Assembly (NCBI GenBank): GCA_964564015.1
Contig: CAZLZR010000017.1
Coordinates: 11,003-75,002, forward strand
Source: Acetivibrio sp964564015
Lineage (GTDB): Bacteria > Bacillota > Clostridia > Acetivibrionales > Acetivibrionaceae
DNA: 64,000 bases
Direction: 5' to 3'
In this document: piece by piece, positions 43,114 to 52,404 of the stretch
How the letters are laid out: each line of letters begins with the position of its first letter
Position numbering within the stretch: the stretch's first letter is position 1
Notes under the pieces: model-generated
The model's input: the letters and a program-made list of their open reading frames with translations, nothing else
What the model was told of the DNA's origin: nothing
The model's database searches: none
Made by a program: the position numbers and the translations under genes

Positions 43114-44253
43114 TTAATCCGAAGAGTTGAATATTTCTTTCTTTCTTCTCATCGATATACTCAAAATTATTCCAACCGCAATGAAATTGGTCAGCATGTA
43201 GCTTCCACCCGAACTTACAAAGGGTAACGGAATACCTGTAACAGGGAACACACCGACACTCATGCCGATATTTTCCATAGCATGGAATGCCCATACCGAT
43301 GCTATCCCGATAACTACAAATGAACCGTATGAATCTCTTGCATGTCTTGCAATATATATACACCTCAATAGAATAAAGCAAATCAACAGTATAATGATTA
43401 CTGCACCGATAAATCCCAACTCTTCACCAACAACAGAAAAAATAAAATCCGATTCACTGACCGGTACACTTCCATTCTGTGTCTGAATGCCTTTATAAAG
43501 CCCTTTCCCGTAAATCTGGCCTGATCCGACTGCCAGTTTTGACCTTATAACGTTAAAACCAGCACCTAGAGGATCAAGTTCGGGATTCAAAAAGACCTTT
43601 ATCCTGTCCCTTCTCTTATCATTCAGGACAAAAAACCATAAAAACGGAGTAGATAAAAGAAAAACGGTTAATAGTGCTATAAGGTACTTGTAGGCTATTC
43701 CACAGATAAAAACCAGTACAAAAAATGCAAAGACAAATACAAGTGCCGTACCAAAATCTTTCTGGGCAACAATCAATCCCATAGGTATTGCCGAGTACAT
43801 TAAAAACTTAAAAATATTGGCTTTTCTACTTTTCTGGTCATCATATATTCTTTCCAAAAACACAGCGGCAACCAAAATATATGATATCTTTGCAAGCTCT
43901 GAAGGTTGAAATGTAATAAATCCCAAGTCAATCCAACTTCTACTTCCAAGGTTTTCATCACCTTTACCAATAAAAAGCACAGCTACCAATAGTCCCGTTG
44001 TAACAATGTAAAAAAATATTCCCAGAGTTCTAAAGTCCTTGTAATCTATGCAACTTATCACAATAGCCATAACTATTCCAACTGCAAATGTGCCTACATG
44101 AACAATTATCATTCTTCTGGCGTTAGGCATATAATTCACCGCGCTGCTGACAACAAAAGAACCAATAACACCCAAAATTGCTATTGCAAAAAACAAAATA
44201 TAATCAAATTTCTTAAAAAAGTTAAAATCTTTGGTTTTTTCAACAAAGTACAT
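43114..44253 (-). CDS. rodA: Rod-shape SEDS glycosyltransferase RodA
   Basis: A 379-residue polytopic membrane enzyme polymerising lipid II along the cell body. GSRSWIDLGFITFQPSELAKISYIL and the end FPVTGIPLPFVSSGGSYMLTNFIAVG are SEDS signatures, and the catalytic-region VGEELGFIGAVIIILL is present. FtsW is a separate gene in the cluster and this one stands outside it, just upstream, so RodA is the better name. It is monocistronic, with a palindromic element and a terminator behind it. Confidence 0.9.
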   Translation of the reverse strand: MYFVEKTKDFNFFKKFDYILFFAIAILGVIGSFVVSSAVNYMPNARRMIIVHVGTFAVGIVMAIVISCIDYKDFRTLGIFFYIVTTGLLVAVLFIGKGDENLGSRSWIDLGFITFQPSELAKISYILVAAVFLERIYDDQKSRKANIFKFLMYSAIPMGLIVAQKDFGTALVFVFAFFVLVFICGIAYKYLIALLTVFLLSTPFLWFFVLNDKRRDRIKVFLNPELDPLGAGFNVIRSKLAVGSGQIYGKGLYKGIQTQNGSVPVSESDFIFSVVGEELGFIGAVIIILLICFILLRCIYIARHARDSYGSFVVIGIASVWAFHAMENIGMSVGVFPVTGIPLPFVSSGGSYMLTNFIAVGIILSISMRRKKEIFNSSD

Positions 44254-44492
44254 AAGCTCACCTTCAATATTAGATTATCCTTCTAAAAAGTTTGTTTTAG
44301 ACACATAGCTTCAATTTATCCAAAATTCATAAATATAGGATCACTTCAATTAAAAACTACTGCCAAACAAGCATATAAGCCAAGATTTAGCAGTAGTTCA
44401 TAACTATTAATTAATACTATTATATTTTTCTGAATATGTAATGTCAATGCAACTCCAGTATTTAACACTATAAATATGTCCTTTAACAATTC

Positions 44493-44672
44493 CTATCTTT
44501 CAATTAGAAAATCCTGGCATCCTCTATCCTCCCTGTTTAAAACATTATTATAGTATTCTACTATCAATGAGTCCAACTCAATGCTGGTTTTATAAATCTT
44601 GCTGTAATCGTCATTATTGTCTATCATATTATTAAGCTCACATTGCAACTTCTGAATCTTCTGTTTATACAT
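44493..44672 (-). CDS. Spo0E-family aspartyl-phosphate phosphatase
   Basis: A 59-residue helical-hairpin protein with the Spo0E signature SIELDSLIVEYY (pattern S-x-E-L-D-x-L-I) in its second helix. Such proteins dephosphorylate Spo0A-P and delay sporulation. GGTGGTG lies 6 nt before the ATG at 44670-44672; an ATG at 44687 is also in frame. It is an isolated single gene between rodA and lgt. Confidence 0.85.
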   Translation of the reverse strand: MYKQKIQKLQCELNNMIDNNDDYSKIYKTSIELDSLIVEYYNNVLNREDRGCQDFLIER

Positions 44673-44849
44673 TTTTCGCACCACCATTATCTTTAGTAAA
44701 ATCTTAACGAATACTTATGTCTTGTTTTGGGAAAAATTCTTATATTTCGCCCTTATATTATAAGAAATTACTATATATTCGTCAAGAAACTATAAATAAT
44801 GTAATATAATTGTAATGCAGCGCAAAATGAACACTACTACAACTTTACT

Positions 44850-45836
44850 CTAATTCCCCTCTTCCTCCTTATTTTCAAGCGTTTCACTGGTATTTGCCGT
44901 TTCCTCAACAGCATCAACTTTCTCGACATTTTTCGAGCTGGGTTTTTCATTGAGTTCATGGAGCAATGTTGTATATTCACTTTCTACAGCGTCTCCTGCA
45001 GTTATCCCTTGTGCTCTAGACATTTTTCTCCTGATAACGAAAATCAATCCAAATACGATAACAAATACAAGCGATAGAACCTGAGATATTCTAAACGAGC
45101 CTAACCACAGGCTATCAAGCCTCAATCCTTCAATCCAGAACCTTCCTGCCCCATATCCGACCATATAAAGGCAAAATACTTCACCGTCCAGTTTCTTTCT
45201 CTTTGCAAACCACATCAAAAGAAAAAATATTGCCAAATTCCAAAGCGACTCGTATAAAAACGTAGGATGAACCGGAATACCTGGATCAACCGGAACCTTC
45301 AAATCCCGAAACACCTCCAACTGTTTCTGAATAACTTCACCGGTCATCCCCCATGGAAGGTTGGTGTTTCGCCCGAAGGCCTCCTGATTGGTAAAATTCC
45401 CCCATCGACCTATGGCTTGAGCAAGGAGAAAATATGGAATACAAAAGTCCACAAGTCTTAACGTATTAACCTTCCTTAGTTTACCAAACACTAAGGCAAC
45501 AATGACTGCTCCTATTAGTCCTCCATAAATAGCAAGTCCTCCCGTTCGGATATTGACGATTTTGAAAAAATCCCCATTAAACTCACTCCAGTTGAATATT
45601 ACATAGTACATTCTCGCACACACAATAGAAAATGGAGTTGCAAACAATACAAGATCGATTATATCATCCGATTTTATACCTGCTTTCTTACTGTTCTTCA
45701 TTGCAAGCATGACAGCAAGAAAAAAACCTGCTGAAATTATTATCCCGTACCAATATACAGGAAGCCCAAATACATTGAATGCTTCCCTGTTTATTGGTAT
45801 CTTAAAACCGAGTTTCGGGAATTCTATATATCCCAT
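44850..45836 (-). CDS. lgt: Phosphatidylglycerol-prolipoprotein diacylglyceryl transferase
   Basis: Lgt attaches diacylglycerol from phosphatidylglycerol to the lipobox cysteine of prolipoproteins, such as the one encoded at 655-1617. The 328-residue membrane protein has RTGGLAIYGGLIGA, the signature IGRWGNFTNQEAFGR, and HPTFLYESLWNLAIF, then GRFWIEGLRLDSLWLG, all conserved in the family. A hydrophilic Glu-rich tail of about 60 residues (KVDAVEETANTSETLENKEE) is longer than usual. It is 12 bp from the M16 gene upstream and likely cotranscribed. Confidence 0.96.
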   Translation of the reverse strand: MGYIEFPKLGFKIPINREAFNVFGLPVYWYGIIISAGFFLAVMLAMKNSKKAGIKSDDIIDLVLFATPFSIVCARMYYVIFNWSEFNGDFFKIVNIRTGGLAIYGGLIGAVIVALVFGKLRKVNTLRLVDFCIPYFLLAQAIGRWGNFTNQEAFGRNTNLPWGMTGEVIQKQLEVFRDLKVPVDPGIPVHPTFLYESLWNLAIFFLLMWFAKRKKLDGEVFCLYMVGYGAGRFWIEGLRLDSLWLGSFRISQVLSLVFVIVFGLIFVIRRKMSRAQGITAGDAVESEYTTLLHELNEKPSSKNVEKVDAVEETANTSETLENKEEEGN

Positions 45837-45847
45837 TTTTATCCCCC

Positions 45848-47131
45848 TTATGTTGGTTTGATTACCGACATTGCAAGTCTGTCGGCTGAAAAATGTTCTT
45901 CAAACACTTTATTTACATATTCAAAAGTTATTTTATCATATACTTCCATATAGTCAAACAAATTAATCTCTTTAAAATACACCGAAACAAAATTGTGGGA
46001 AATCCGCTCCACCGAATTAAGCTGCTTCACAAGTCTTCCTTTATTGGCACGCCTTATCCTTTCATAGGTCTCCATGCTAAGCCCCTTATCCCGAAGAGAG
46101 CTTATCTCTTCCAGCAGTCTTTCCTTTACCTTGAGAGGATCTTTTGATTCACCTCCGAAGGCAGAATAAGCGTAGTTCTCCTCAATGCTGTAATCAAATT
46201 CAAAAGAGTTGTTAATCAGCCCTTCGTTATATAACTCGTTGTATAACTTAGAGCTCTTTCCCATTATCATATCCAGCAGAATTTTTACAGCTGTCTCTCT
46301 CATCAGGCAGTCCATCCCTTTTGAAGCAAACCCAACGTCTTTGTATCCCATCTGGAACAACGGCATCGATACAGCAAGATTTTGCTCAACATAGCTTTTA
46401 TTCAGTTTATCGGATTCATCCGGAAATATTCTTTTAATCTCAGGCTTACTTGCAGATACTGTTATGGTTTTTTCAATCTGTTCAAATACTTTAGCAGCAT
46501 CAACATCTCCCACCACCACAATAATCATGTTTGAAGGATGATAGAATGTATTGTAGCACTTATATAAAATGTCCTTGTTAATTTTACTAATACTCTCAAT
46601 GCTTCCTGCTATATCAATCTTAACAGGATTTTTTTCATAAAATGCATCAAGAAGGTTAAAAAACACTCTCCAGTTTGCATTGTCATCATACATACGTATT
46701 TCCTGTCCTATTATACCCTTTTCCTTTTCTACACTCTCCTCAGTAATATAAGGATTCTGGACAAAATCAAGCAGTAAACTGAAGTTATCTTCAAATTTAT
46801 CCGTACACGAAAACAAATATGCTGTCTGGGCAAAGCTGGTGTATGCATTTGGATTTGAGCCAAGCTGCGAAAATTTATCCATCACGCTTCCATCTTTCTG
46901 TTCAAAAAGCTTATGCTCCAAGAAATGTGCTATTCCATCGGGAACTCTTGTAACATCAGTTTCTTCCGGCACAATAAATTCATTGTTTATCGAACCGTAA
47001 TGAGTTGCAAACGTTGCAAATTTCTTTGAATATCCTTTTTTAGGAATAACAAAACACTTAAGCCCGCTCTTATGCTCATACGTATGCATAACTTCATCAA
47101 TATTTTTATACTCTATAGTTTTAATATCCAT
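45848..47131 (-). CDS. ymfH: M16 family zinc peptidase (YmfH-like)
   Basis: A 427-residue soluble protein. GIAHFLEHKLFEQKDGSVMD carries the inverted zinc motif HxxEH (H-F-L-E-H), and a second Glu lies about 75 residues later, so this half is catalytically competent. It pairs with the next upstream gene, which lacks the motif, as in the YmfF/YmfH and bacterial M16B two-subunit peptidases. Substrate unknown. Confidence 0.92.
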   Translation of the reverse strand: MDIKTIEYKNIDEVMHTYEHKSGLKCFVIPKKGYSKKFATFATHYGSINNEFIVPEETDVTRVPDGIAHFLEHKLFEQKDGSVMDKFSQLGSNPNAYTSFAQTAYLFSCTDKFEDNFSLLLDFVQNPYITEESVEKEKGIIGQEIRMYDDNANWRVFFNLLDAFYEKNPVKIDIAGSIESISKINKDILYKCYNTFYHPSNMIIVVVGDVDAAKVFEQIEKTITVSASKPEIKRIFPDESDKLNKSYVEQNLAVSMPLFQMGYKDVGFASKGMDCLMRETAVKILLDMIMGKSSKLYNELYNEGLINNSFEFDYSIEENYAYSAFGGESKDPLKVKERLLEEISSLRDKGLSMETYERIRRANKGRLVKQLNSVERISHNFVSVYFKEINLFDYMEVYDKITFEYVNKVFEEHFSADRLAMSVIKPT

Positions 47132-47206
47132 TATTTTTTATCTCCCTTCAAAAATGAGGTATTATAGATGAAAAACTCAAAGCTATATGGATGACTTCAT
47201 TATTCC

Positions 47207-48496
47207 CTATTTTGATGTAAGAAAATATACCGTATCCATTTCTATCTTTTTTGCGACATCGATTACATCCTGCCTTGTTACCTTCTTGACTTTTTCAATA
47301 ATATCGTCAGGAGAGTCCTGAGTTCCTGCAATGATCTGACTCAGATTAAAATCAACCACCTGCAGTTGGCTGTCTTTAAGTGAATTTATTCCTGTCTCAA
47401 TACTTTTGATTGATGCTTCAAATTCATAATCTGATATAACTCCGTTTTTCATATCCTCAAGCTGTTTCATTATTACGTCATAAGCTTTATCCTTGTTGCT
47501 GATTTCTATACCACCGCTGATAACCATAAGACCTTTGAATTTTTCAAGCCTTGAAAAAACATAATATGCCATTGCATTTTTTTCACGGACATTCTGGAAA
47601 AGTTTTGAGTGCAAGCCTCCGCCAAGTATACTGTTATATACCATTAACTTGTAATATTCTTCCGACTTAGGGTCTGTATTAGTCCTGAAACCAATTGACA
47701 GTTTTGCCTGATTCACATTCATATGCTCGGTAACTTCTCTTACTTCCGATACATGCTTTTCTACACTGACCTGCGGCAATGTTTTTATATTTCCCCGATT
47801 TATCTTCTTCAATTTATCAACAATATAATTGATCTGCTCATCTACTATATCTCCGGAAATGAACACGTAAACAGGCAAAGTTTCCAAAAAGTACTTGTAA
47901 TGGTCATGCAGGTTAGCTGCATCTATTTTGTTTATATCTTCTATATTTCCATAGTCAAATATGCCAAAGGGTTCATTCTCACACATTACTTCCAGACATT
48001 TGTCAACCCCATACTGAACCTTATCATTTACCCTGCTTTCAATGAGCTCCTTAAGTTTTTTTGCTTCCTGTTCCATGTATTCCTTTTTAAATACCCCGTT
48101 CTCGGTAACAGGCTGTGTAATAATCTCAAATAGCAGGTCAAAAGCCTTATTTGTCAAATCAGCTTTTCCATTTGCATATTTATCTGAAATAAAGTCCAAA
48201 TAAAATTGAACTATCTGGTTTTCCCCTTTCTTTGTTACTCCGCAGTCAAATGCCGCACCATACAACTCTTCAAGATAAAGCGATATATCCTGTATTGTCG
48301 GAAAATTAACGCTTCCCCTCCTTAAAACTGCGGGTAGCAACGCATTCTTTGATGCATTTTCCCTGCTGAGGTTATCATGAAAAAAGATGTTTATGGAATT
48401 TGTTTTGAACTTATTTGTCTTGATCTGATATACCTTTATGCCGTTGAAAGAAGCAATTTCGCTAATCTGATTCTCTGATAGCACAGTGTTAGTCAT
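47207..48496 (-). CDS. ymfF: M16 family inactive partner (YmfF-like)
   Basis: A 429-residue protein of the same fold as its neighbour: NALLPAVLRRGSVNFPTIQDISLYLEELYGAAFDCGV and NSILGGGLHSKLFQNVREKNAMAYYVFSRLE are M16 motifs. The HxxEH zinc site is replaced (LLPAVLRRG), so it cannot bind zinc in the usual way. It presumably forms the heterodimer with the active YmfH-like subunit encoded 75 bp downstream. Confidence 0.9.
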   Translation of the reverse strand: MTNTVLSENQISEIASFNGIKVYQIKTNKFKTNSINIFFHDNLSRENASKNALLPAVLRRGSVNFPTIQDISLYLEELYGAAFDCGVTKKGENQIVQFYLDFISDKYANGKADLTNKAFDLLFEIITQPVTENGVFKKEYMEQEAKKLKELIESRVNDKVQYGVDKCLEVMCENEPFGIFDYGNIEDINKIDAANLHDHYKYFLETLPVYVFISGDIVDEQINYIVDKLKKINRGNIKTLPQVSVEKHVSEVREVTEHMNVNQAKLSIGFRTNTDPKSEEYYKLMVYNSILGGGLHSKLFQNVREKNAMAYYVFSRLEKFKGLMVISGGIEISNKDKAYDVIMKQLEDMKNGVISDYEFEASIKSIETGINSLKDSQLQVVDFNLSQIIAGTQDSPDDIIEKVKKVTRQDVIDVAKKIEMDTVYFLTSK

Positions 48497-48744
48497 TTAA
48501 CCAGTCCTCTCATTTTTAGTTTAATAAAAAGCAGTTTCTTTATTAGTATAATAAAAACAACATGCTTTATTCAATATCTGGAAAGCATATTGTTTCTATT
48601 TTTCATCTGGTGCCTGTTGTTTTAGTGTCAAACGATGTAATTAGCAAGGCCTTAACAAAATTCAATTTTCTAAACTCTTAAAATCTTTAGACAGGTAAAC
48701 ATAAAAAACAATCTATTGAAAATAATAATTATGGAGGGATGTCA

Positions 48745-48915
48745 ATGATTAATACCAGATACTATAGAAAACACCCCAGAAGCCATACTAAAAACGAAAC
48801 TCAGGAAGAAGAAAAAGTATTGAATCTAAGTGGATTAGCAGCCATAGGTATTTTAGCATTTACACTTGCAAACGGTATGTTTTTGGGGTATGCAATGAGG
48901 AGAAACAGGTGCTGA
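48745..48915 (+). CDS. Small single-span membrane protein (56 residues)
   Basis: A short plus-strand gene on its own: GGAGGGA precedes ATG at 48745 by 5 nt, and the frame encodes MINTRYYRKHPRSHTKNETQ then EEEKVLNLSGLAAIGILAFT and a helix ending in LANGMFLGYAMRRNRC. The layout is a basic tail, a Gly/Ala-rich transmembrane helix (LSGLAAIGILAFTLANGMFLGYA) and an Arg-rich end. A strong terminator starts at its stop codon. No family recognised. Confidence 0.7.
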   Translation: MINTRYYRKHPRSHTKNETQEEEKVLNLSGLAAIGILAFTLANGMFLGYAMRRNRC

Positions 48916-48945
48916 AAAGGAGAAGCAATTTGCTTCTCCTTTTTC
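48915..48945. terminator. Bidirectional terminator
   Basis: AAAAGGAGAAGC (48915-48926) pairs with GCTTCTCCTTTT (48932-48943); it serves both the small plus-strand gene and ribF on the minus strand. Confidence 0.88.
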
Positions 48946-48951
48946 CATAAT

Positions 48952-49887
48952 TTATTTCTTTATATCACTAAAGTATTCCTTTGCGCTTTCAATATCTTTC
49001 CGGATCTGTCCAACCAGTTCATCCAGATTATTAAACTTCTTTTCCCCTCTGATTTTCTTAAGGAAAAAAACCTCAATGCCCTCACCGTAAATATCTTCGC
49101 TATAATCCATAATATAGGTCTCAATAGATACTTTCTGATCATTGAAAGTCGGATTATTTCCGATATTTGTTATACTGTCATACATCCTGCCATCTAATAG
49201 AGTTCTGGTAACATATACACCATACGCTGGAATCAGAAGATATTCCTCAGGATAAATGTTTGCAGTGGGAAAGCCTAATGTATTACCTATTCTTTTGCCT
49301 CTCTCTACAATTCCAGTTATTGAATAATGTCTGCCTAGCAATTTAAATGCACTACCCATATCACCCTTTTTAACATGCTTTCTTATAAGTGTGCTGCTTA
49401 CCACATCATCGTCTATCTTAATCGGGGGAAGGGTTATCACTTTGTAATTATACTTTCGCCCAAGCTCTTTCAAGTACTCTACATCCCCCTGGCCTTTATA
49501 TCCGAACCTATAGTCAAATCCTGTAACCGCCAGCTTCATATTTAACTTCTTAACCAGAATATCTCTAACAAACATTTCAGGACTCATCCTTGAAAAGTAT
49601 TCGTCAAACTCCTCAAAAAAAGTATAATCCAGTTGAGTTATCTCAAGCAATCTCATCTTTTTGTTTACAGAAGTTATCATAGGTGTAAAAAGCTTTTTCC
49701 TGATGATATTTTCAGGGTGCTTGGTGAAAGTATACAAAACAGACTCAAGCCCACCCTGTTTTGATTCACTGATGAGAGTGTTTATTAAAGCCATGTGTGC
49801 AATATGTAAACCGTCAAAGTTACCTAATCCAACACCAGTAGGTTTTGTAAATTGATTTTGTTGATTCTTTCCGTATATTACTTCCAT
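48952..49887 (-). CDS. ribF: Bifunctional riboflavin kinase / FAD synthetase
   Basis: RibF phosphorylates riboflavin to FMN and adenylates FMN to FAD. The 311-residue length is usual. The N-terminal adenylyltransferase has VGLGNFDGLHIAHMALI (nucleotidyltransferase GxxHxxH-like motif) and VTGFDYRFGYKGQGDVEYL; the C-terminal kinase has RIGNTLGFPTANIYP and TNIGNNPTFND followed by ETYIMDY. It is next after truB in the reading direction, as often in Gram-positives. Confidence 0.95.
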   Translation of the reverse strand: MEVIYGKNQQNQFTKPTGVGLGNFDGLHIAHMALINTLISESKQGGLESVLYTFTKHPENIIRKKLFTPMITSVNKKMRLLEITQLDYTFFEEFDEYFSRMSPEMFVRDILVKKLNMKLAVTGFDYRFGYKGQGDVEYLKELGRKYNYKVITLPPIKIDDDVVSSTLIRKHVKKGDMGSAFKLLGRHYSITGIVERGKRIGNTLGFPTANIYPEEYLLIPAYGVYVTRTLLDGRMYDSITNIGNNPTFNDQKVSIETYIMDYSEDIYGEGIEVFFLKKIRGEKKFNNLDELVGQIRKDIESAKEYFSDIKK

Positions 49888-50010
49888 ATGCTTCCCTTTT
49901 GAACGTTCTTAAAAAATATTTCAAATATAAAAAACAACCTCTAAATTATTTTTAAAAACTTCGGTTTAATGTTACTTGTATTATTTCAAGTATTGCTTAA
50001 TGGTACACCA

Positions 50011-50895
50011 TTAAAATTGCTTCTTCATTTTTAACAACTTACAGCCTTTAATAAATAAAACCTCACTTAATCCTATAAATTTAGCACTATCATCATATGT
50101 CCGGAGTATCATGCCTTTTTTTAATTGTGAATCTTTCAATTCTACATAAGCGCCATTAATTATTTTCTTTGTTTCCAGACTGTTTAAATCCACTCTGTCC
50201 AATTCCTTAAAAACGTCTTCAACACTTGAAATTTTCCCGGATATTGAATTATCCCTTGAGTACTCGTATATTTCTTCAAGAGTAAGCGAATCGGCAAGCT
50301 CAAAATTTCCTGCCCGTGTTCTTACAAGGAATGACATGTGTCCCCCGCATCCAAGCTTATCCCCGATATCCGAACATAATGTCCTTATATATGTACCTTT
50401 AGAACATTCCACATCAAATACAGCCTTATTGTCTCTGATATCCAGTATATCTATAGAATGTATTGTTACATTCCTCGGTTTCCGCTCAATTGTAATTCCT
50501 TCTCTTGCAAGCTCATAAAGTTTTTTGCCTTCAACTTTAATGGCCGAATACATGGGAGGAATTTGTTCATATCTCCCAACAAAACTTTTTATGGCGCTAA
50601 AAATCTGCTCTTCGGAATAATTAGCTTCACATACCTTCAAGACTTTACCATAATTATCCTGTGTGTCCGTAGAAACTCCAAGAGTCAGTTCTGCACGGTA
50701 TACCTTATCCTTATCCGTCAGATAATCTATAGTTTTAGTTGCCTTTCCAATGCATACAGGCAAGACACCTACAGCACTCGGATCAAGTGTACCCGTATGA
50801 CCTATCTTTTTTTCCTTTAGCACACTTCTTAAATACGCCACAATGTCAAAAGAAGTCATACCCGGGGGCTTTAACACATTAAGAATTCCATCCAT
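50011..50895 (-). CDS. truB: tRNA pseudouridine(55) synthase
   Basis: TruB isomerises U55 in the T loop of tRNAs. The 294-residue protein starts MDGILNVLKPPGMTSFDIVAYL and has the catalytic GHTGTLDPSAVGVLPVCIG with the active Asp, and RTLCSDIGDKLGCGGHMSFLVRTRAGNF with the substrate-binding Tyr/Leu region. It starts 3 bp after the nrnA stop, a tight operon link. Confidence 0.96.
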   Translation of the reverse strand: MDGILNVLKPPGMTSFDIVAYLRSVLKEKKIGHTGTLDPSAVGVLPVCIGKATKTIDYLTDKDKVYRAELTLGVSTDTQDNYGKVLKVCEANYSEEQIFSAIKSFVGRYEQIPPMYSAIKVEGKKLYELAREGITIERKPRNVTIHSIDILDIRDNKAVFDVECSKGTYIRTLCSDIGDKLGCGGHMSFLVRTRAGNFELADSLTLEEIYEYSRDNSISGKISSVEDVFKELDRVDLNSLETKKIINGAYVELKDSQLKKGMILRTYDDSAKFIGLSEVLFIKGCKLLKMKKQF

Positions 50896-50897
50896 AA

Positions 50898-51854
50898 TTA
50901 TAGAACTTCCCTTATATCTTTATTAATCATATCCTTTATCTCTTCCATATTCCCTTTAACAGTACAACCTGCCGCCTTCTTGTGTCCACCACCTGAATAT
51001 TTGTTTGCAATAGCGGAAACATCTACATAGCTTTGGGAACGAAAGTTAATTTTAAATTCATTATCACTCCGCTGCTTTATCAAAACAGCTACTTCCACGC
51101 CATTTATATTTCTTGCAATATTTACCAATCCATCACTATCCTCATCATCAGCACCGGCTTTTTTTATCATATCATCTGTAATTGTTATAAAAGCAACCTT
51201 TCCCTCTTCAAAAATTTCAATTGAATCTATTGCCAAACCCATTAATTTGACTTTCTTGAGAGGTACTGTCTCAAAAACCAATTGCGAAATCATAGATACA
51301 TTTGCACCATTATTAATTAAGTCTGCTGTGATCTGGTGGGTTATAGGAGTTGTATTACTATATTTGAATCCACCTGTATCTGTGGCAATAGCCACATACA
51401 AGCAAGTTGCAATACTTTCATCCACACTAACTCCCATCCTTTTGATCAGCTCGTACACCATTTCTCCCACTGCTGCTGCAGTTGAGTTAACATGGTTTAT
51501 TGATGCAAATTCAGTATTTGTGGTGTGATGGTCTATATTTACAGTAAGAGTGGTACTGTTGAATATATCAACCCTTTTTCCAAGTCTATCCAAATCCCCT
51601 GTATCAAGGGCAATTACGAGGTCAAAATTTTGGAAATTTGATTTATACACTTCAACATATTCTTTCCCTGGCAAAAATTCATAGGTAGAAGGAATTTCCT
51701 CCTCAATGTAAACCATGCTTTTCTTGCCTATCTTTTCCAGCGCCAATGCAAGGGCCAAACTTGATCCCAGTCCATCACCGTCTACAGAAACATGCGGTAG
51801 AATAGCTATTTTATCCGCTCCGTTTACTGCATCCATAATTCTTTTATCAATCAT
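50898..51854 (-). CDS. nrnA: DHH-family bifunctional oligoribonuclease / PAP phosphatase
   Basis: NrnA-type DHH/DHHA1 phosphoesterase, which degrades nano-RNAs and may dephosphorylate 3'-phosphoadenosine phosphate. HVSVDGDGLGSSLALALAL, ALDTGDLDRLG and IDHHTTNTEFA supply the manganese-binding Asp/His residues, and YSGGGHKKAAGC is the DHHA1 substrate loop. The second of two close ATGs (51854) is 7 nt behind AGAGG. Length 318 residues. It lies between rbfA and truB, its common place in Firmicutes. Confidence 0.93.
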   Translation of the reverse strand: MIDKRIMDAVNGADKIAILPHVSVDGDGLGSSLALALALEKIGKKSMVYIEEEIPSTYEFLPGKEYVEVYKSNFQNFDLVIALDTGDLDRLGKRVDIFNSTTLTVNIDHHTTNTEFASINHVNSTAAAVGEMVYELIKRMGVSVDESIATCLYVAIATDTGGFKYSNTTPITHQITADLINNGANVSMISQLVFETVPLKKVKLMGLAIDSIEIFEEGKVAFITITDDMIKKAGADDEDSDGLVNIARNINGVEVAVLIKQRSDNEFKINFRSQSYVDVSAIANKYSGGGHKKAAGCTVKGNMEEIKDMINKDIREVL

Positions 51855-51914
51855 ATACATACCTCTCTAATGAATAAAAAATACATCAATATAATAATCA
51901 ATTATATTATTTAA

Positions 51915-51936
51915 GGTTGGGGAATTCTCCCCAACC
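51915..51936 (-). terminator. GC-rich hairpin between rbfA and nrnA
   Basis: GGTTGGGGA (51915-51923) pairs with TCCCCAACC (51928-51936). The minus-strand tail is TTAAATAATAT, so it is a weak terminator or a stabilising hairpin. Confidence 0.5.
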
Positions 51937-51937
51937 C

Positions 51938-52011
51938 CACAGCGGTTAACATATCTATTAAACACTTCACCGCAAAAGTTACAATCAGAGTAGTAAGTTC
52001 CGCTGTGATAA
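51938..52011. repeat. Palindromic repeat, family C copy 2
   Basis: CACAGCGG (51938-51945) pairs with CCGCTGTG (52000-52007). AAGTTCCGCTGTGATAA at 51995-52011 is the reverse complement, with one mismatch, of the left end of the copy at 40190-40206. Confidence 0.5.
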
Positions 52012-52028
52012 TCAGGGGAACAATACAA

Positions 52029-52376
52029 TTAATCATCTTGCTTAACAGCATCATTTATCAACTTCGAGATATACGCCCCATGCTCTATTGAATTGTCCAG
52101 CTCAAACTGAATTTCGGGAGTATATCTAAGTTGAACCCTGTGTCCAACTTCCCGTCTGATAAAACCTGCGGCACTTTTCAGCCCATCAAGTGAATTCTTT
52201 TTTTCCTCTTCATTTCCCATAATGCTGACGAATACTTTCGCATAACGCAGATCCCTAGTTACATTGACATTAGTTACACTTATCAATTTAGAAAGCCTGG
52301 GATCTTTAAGTTCGCCCTGTATTATCGAACTTATTTCTTTCTTCATCTCTTCCGAGATTCTTACCGTTCTATCCAT
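52029..52376 (-). CDS. rbfA: 30S ribosome-binding factor A
   Basis: RbfA helps mature the 3' and 5' ends of 16S rRNA in the 30S subunit. The 115-residue KH-like protein starts MDRTVRISEEMKKEISSIIQ and carries LKDPRLSKLISVTNVNVTRDLRYAKVFVS, the family core. It follows infB by 28 bp in the operon. Confidence 0.95.
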   Translation of the reverse strand: MDRTVRISEEMKKEISSIIQGELKDPRLSKLISVTNVNVTRDLRYAKVFVSIMGNEEEKKNSLDGLKSAAGFIRREVGHRVQLRYTPEIQFELDNSIEHGAYISKLINDAVKQDD

Positions 52377-52404
52377 AAAACCACTCCTGTATTAGCGTTA
52401 GGAT

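Noticed and set aside
44493..44687. The Spo0E-like frame as a random short frame
   Set aside because: Rejected as random because it carries the SxELDxLI signature and a usable ribosome binding site; kept as a gene.
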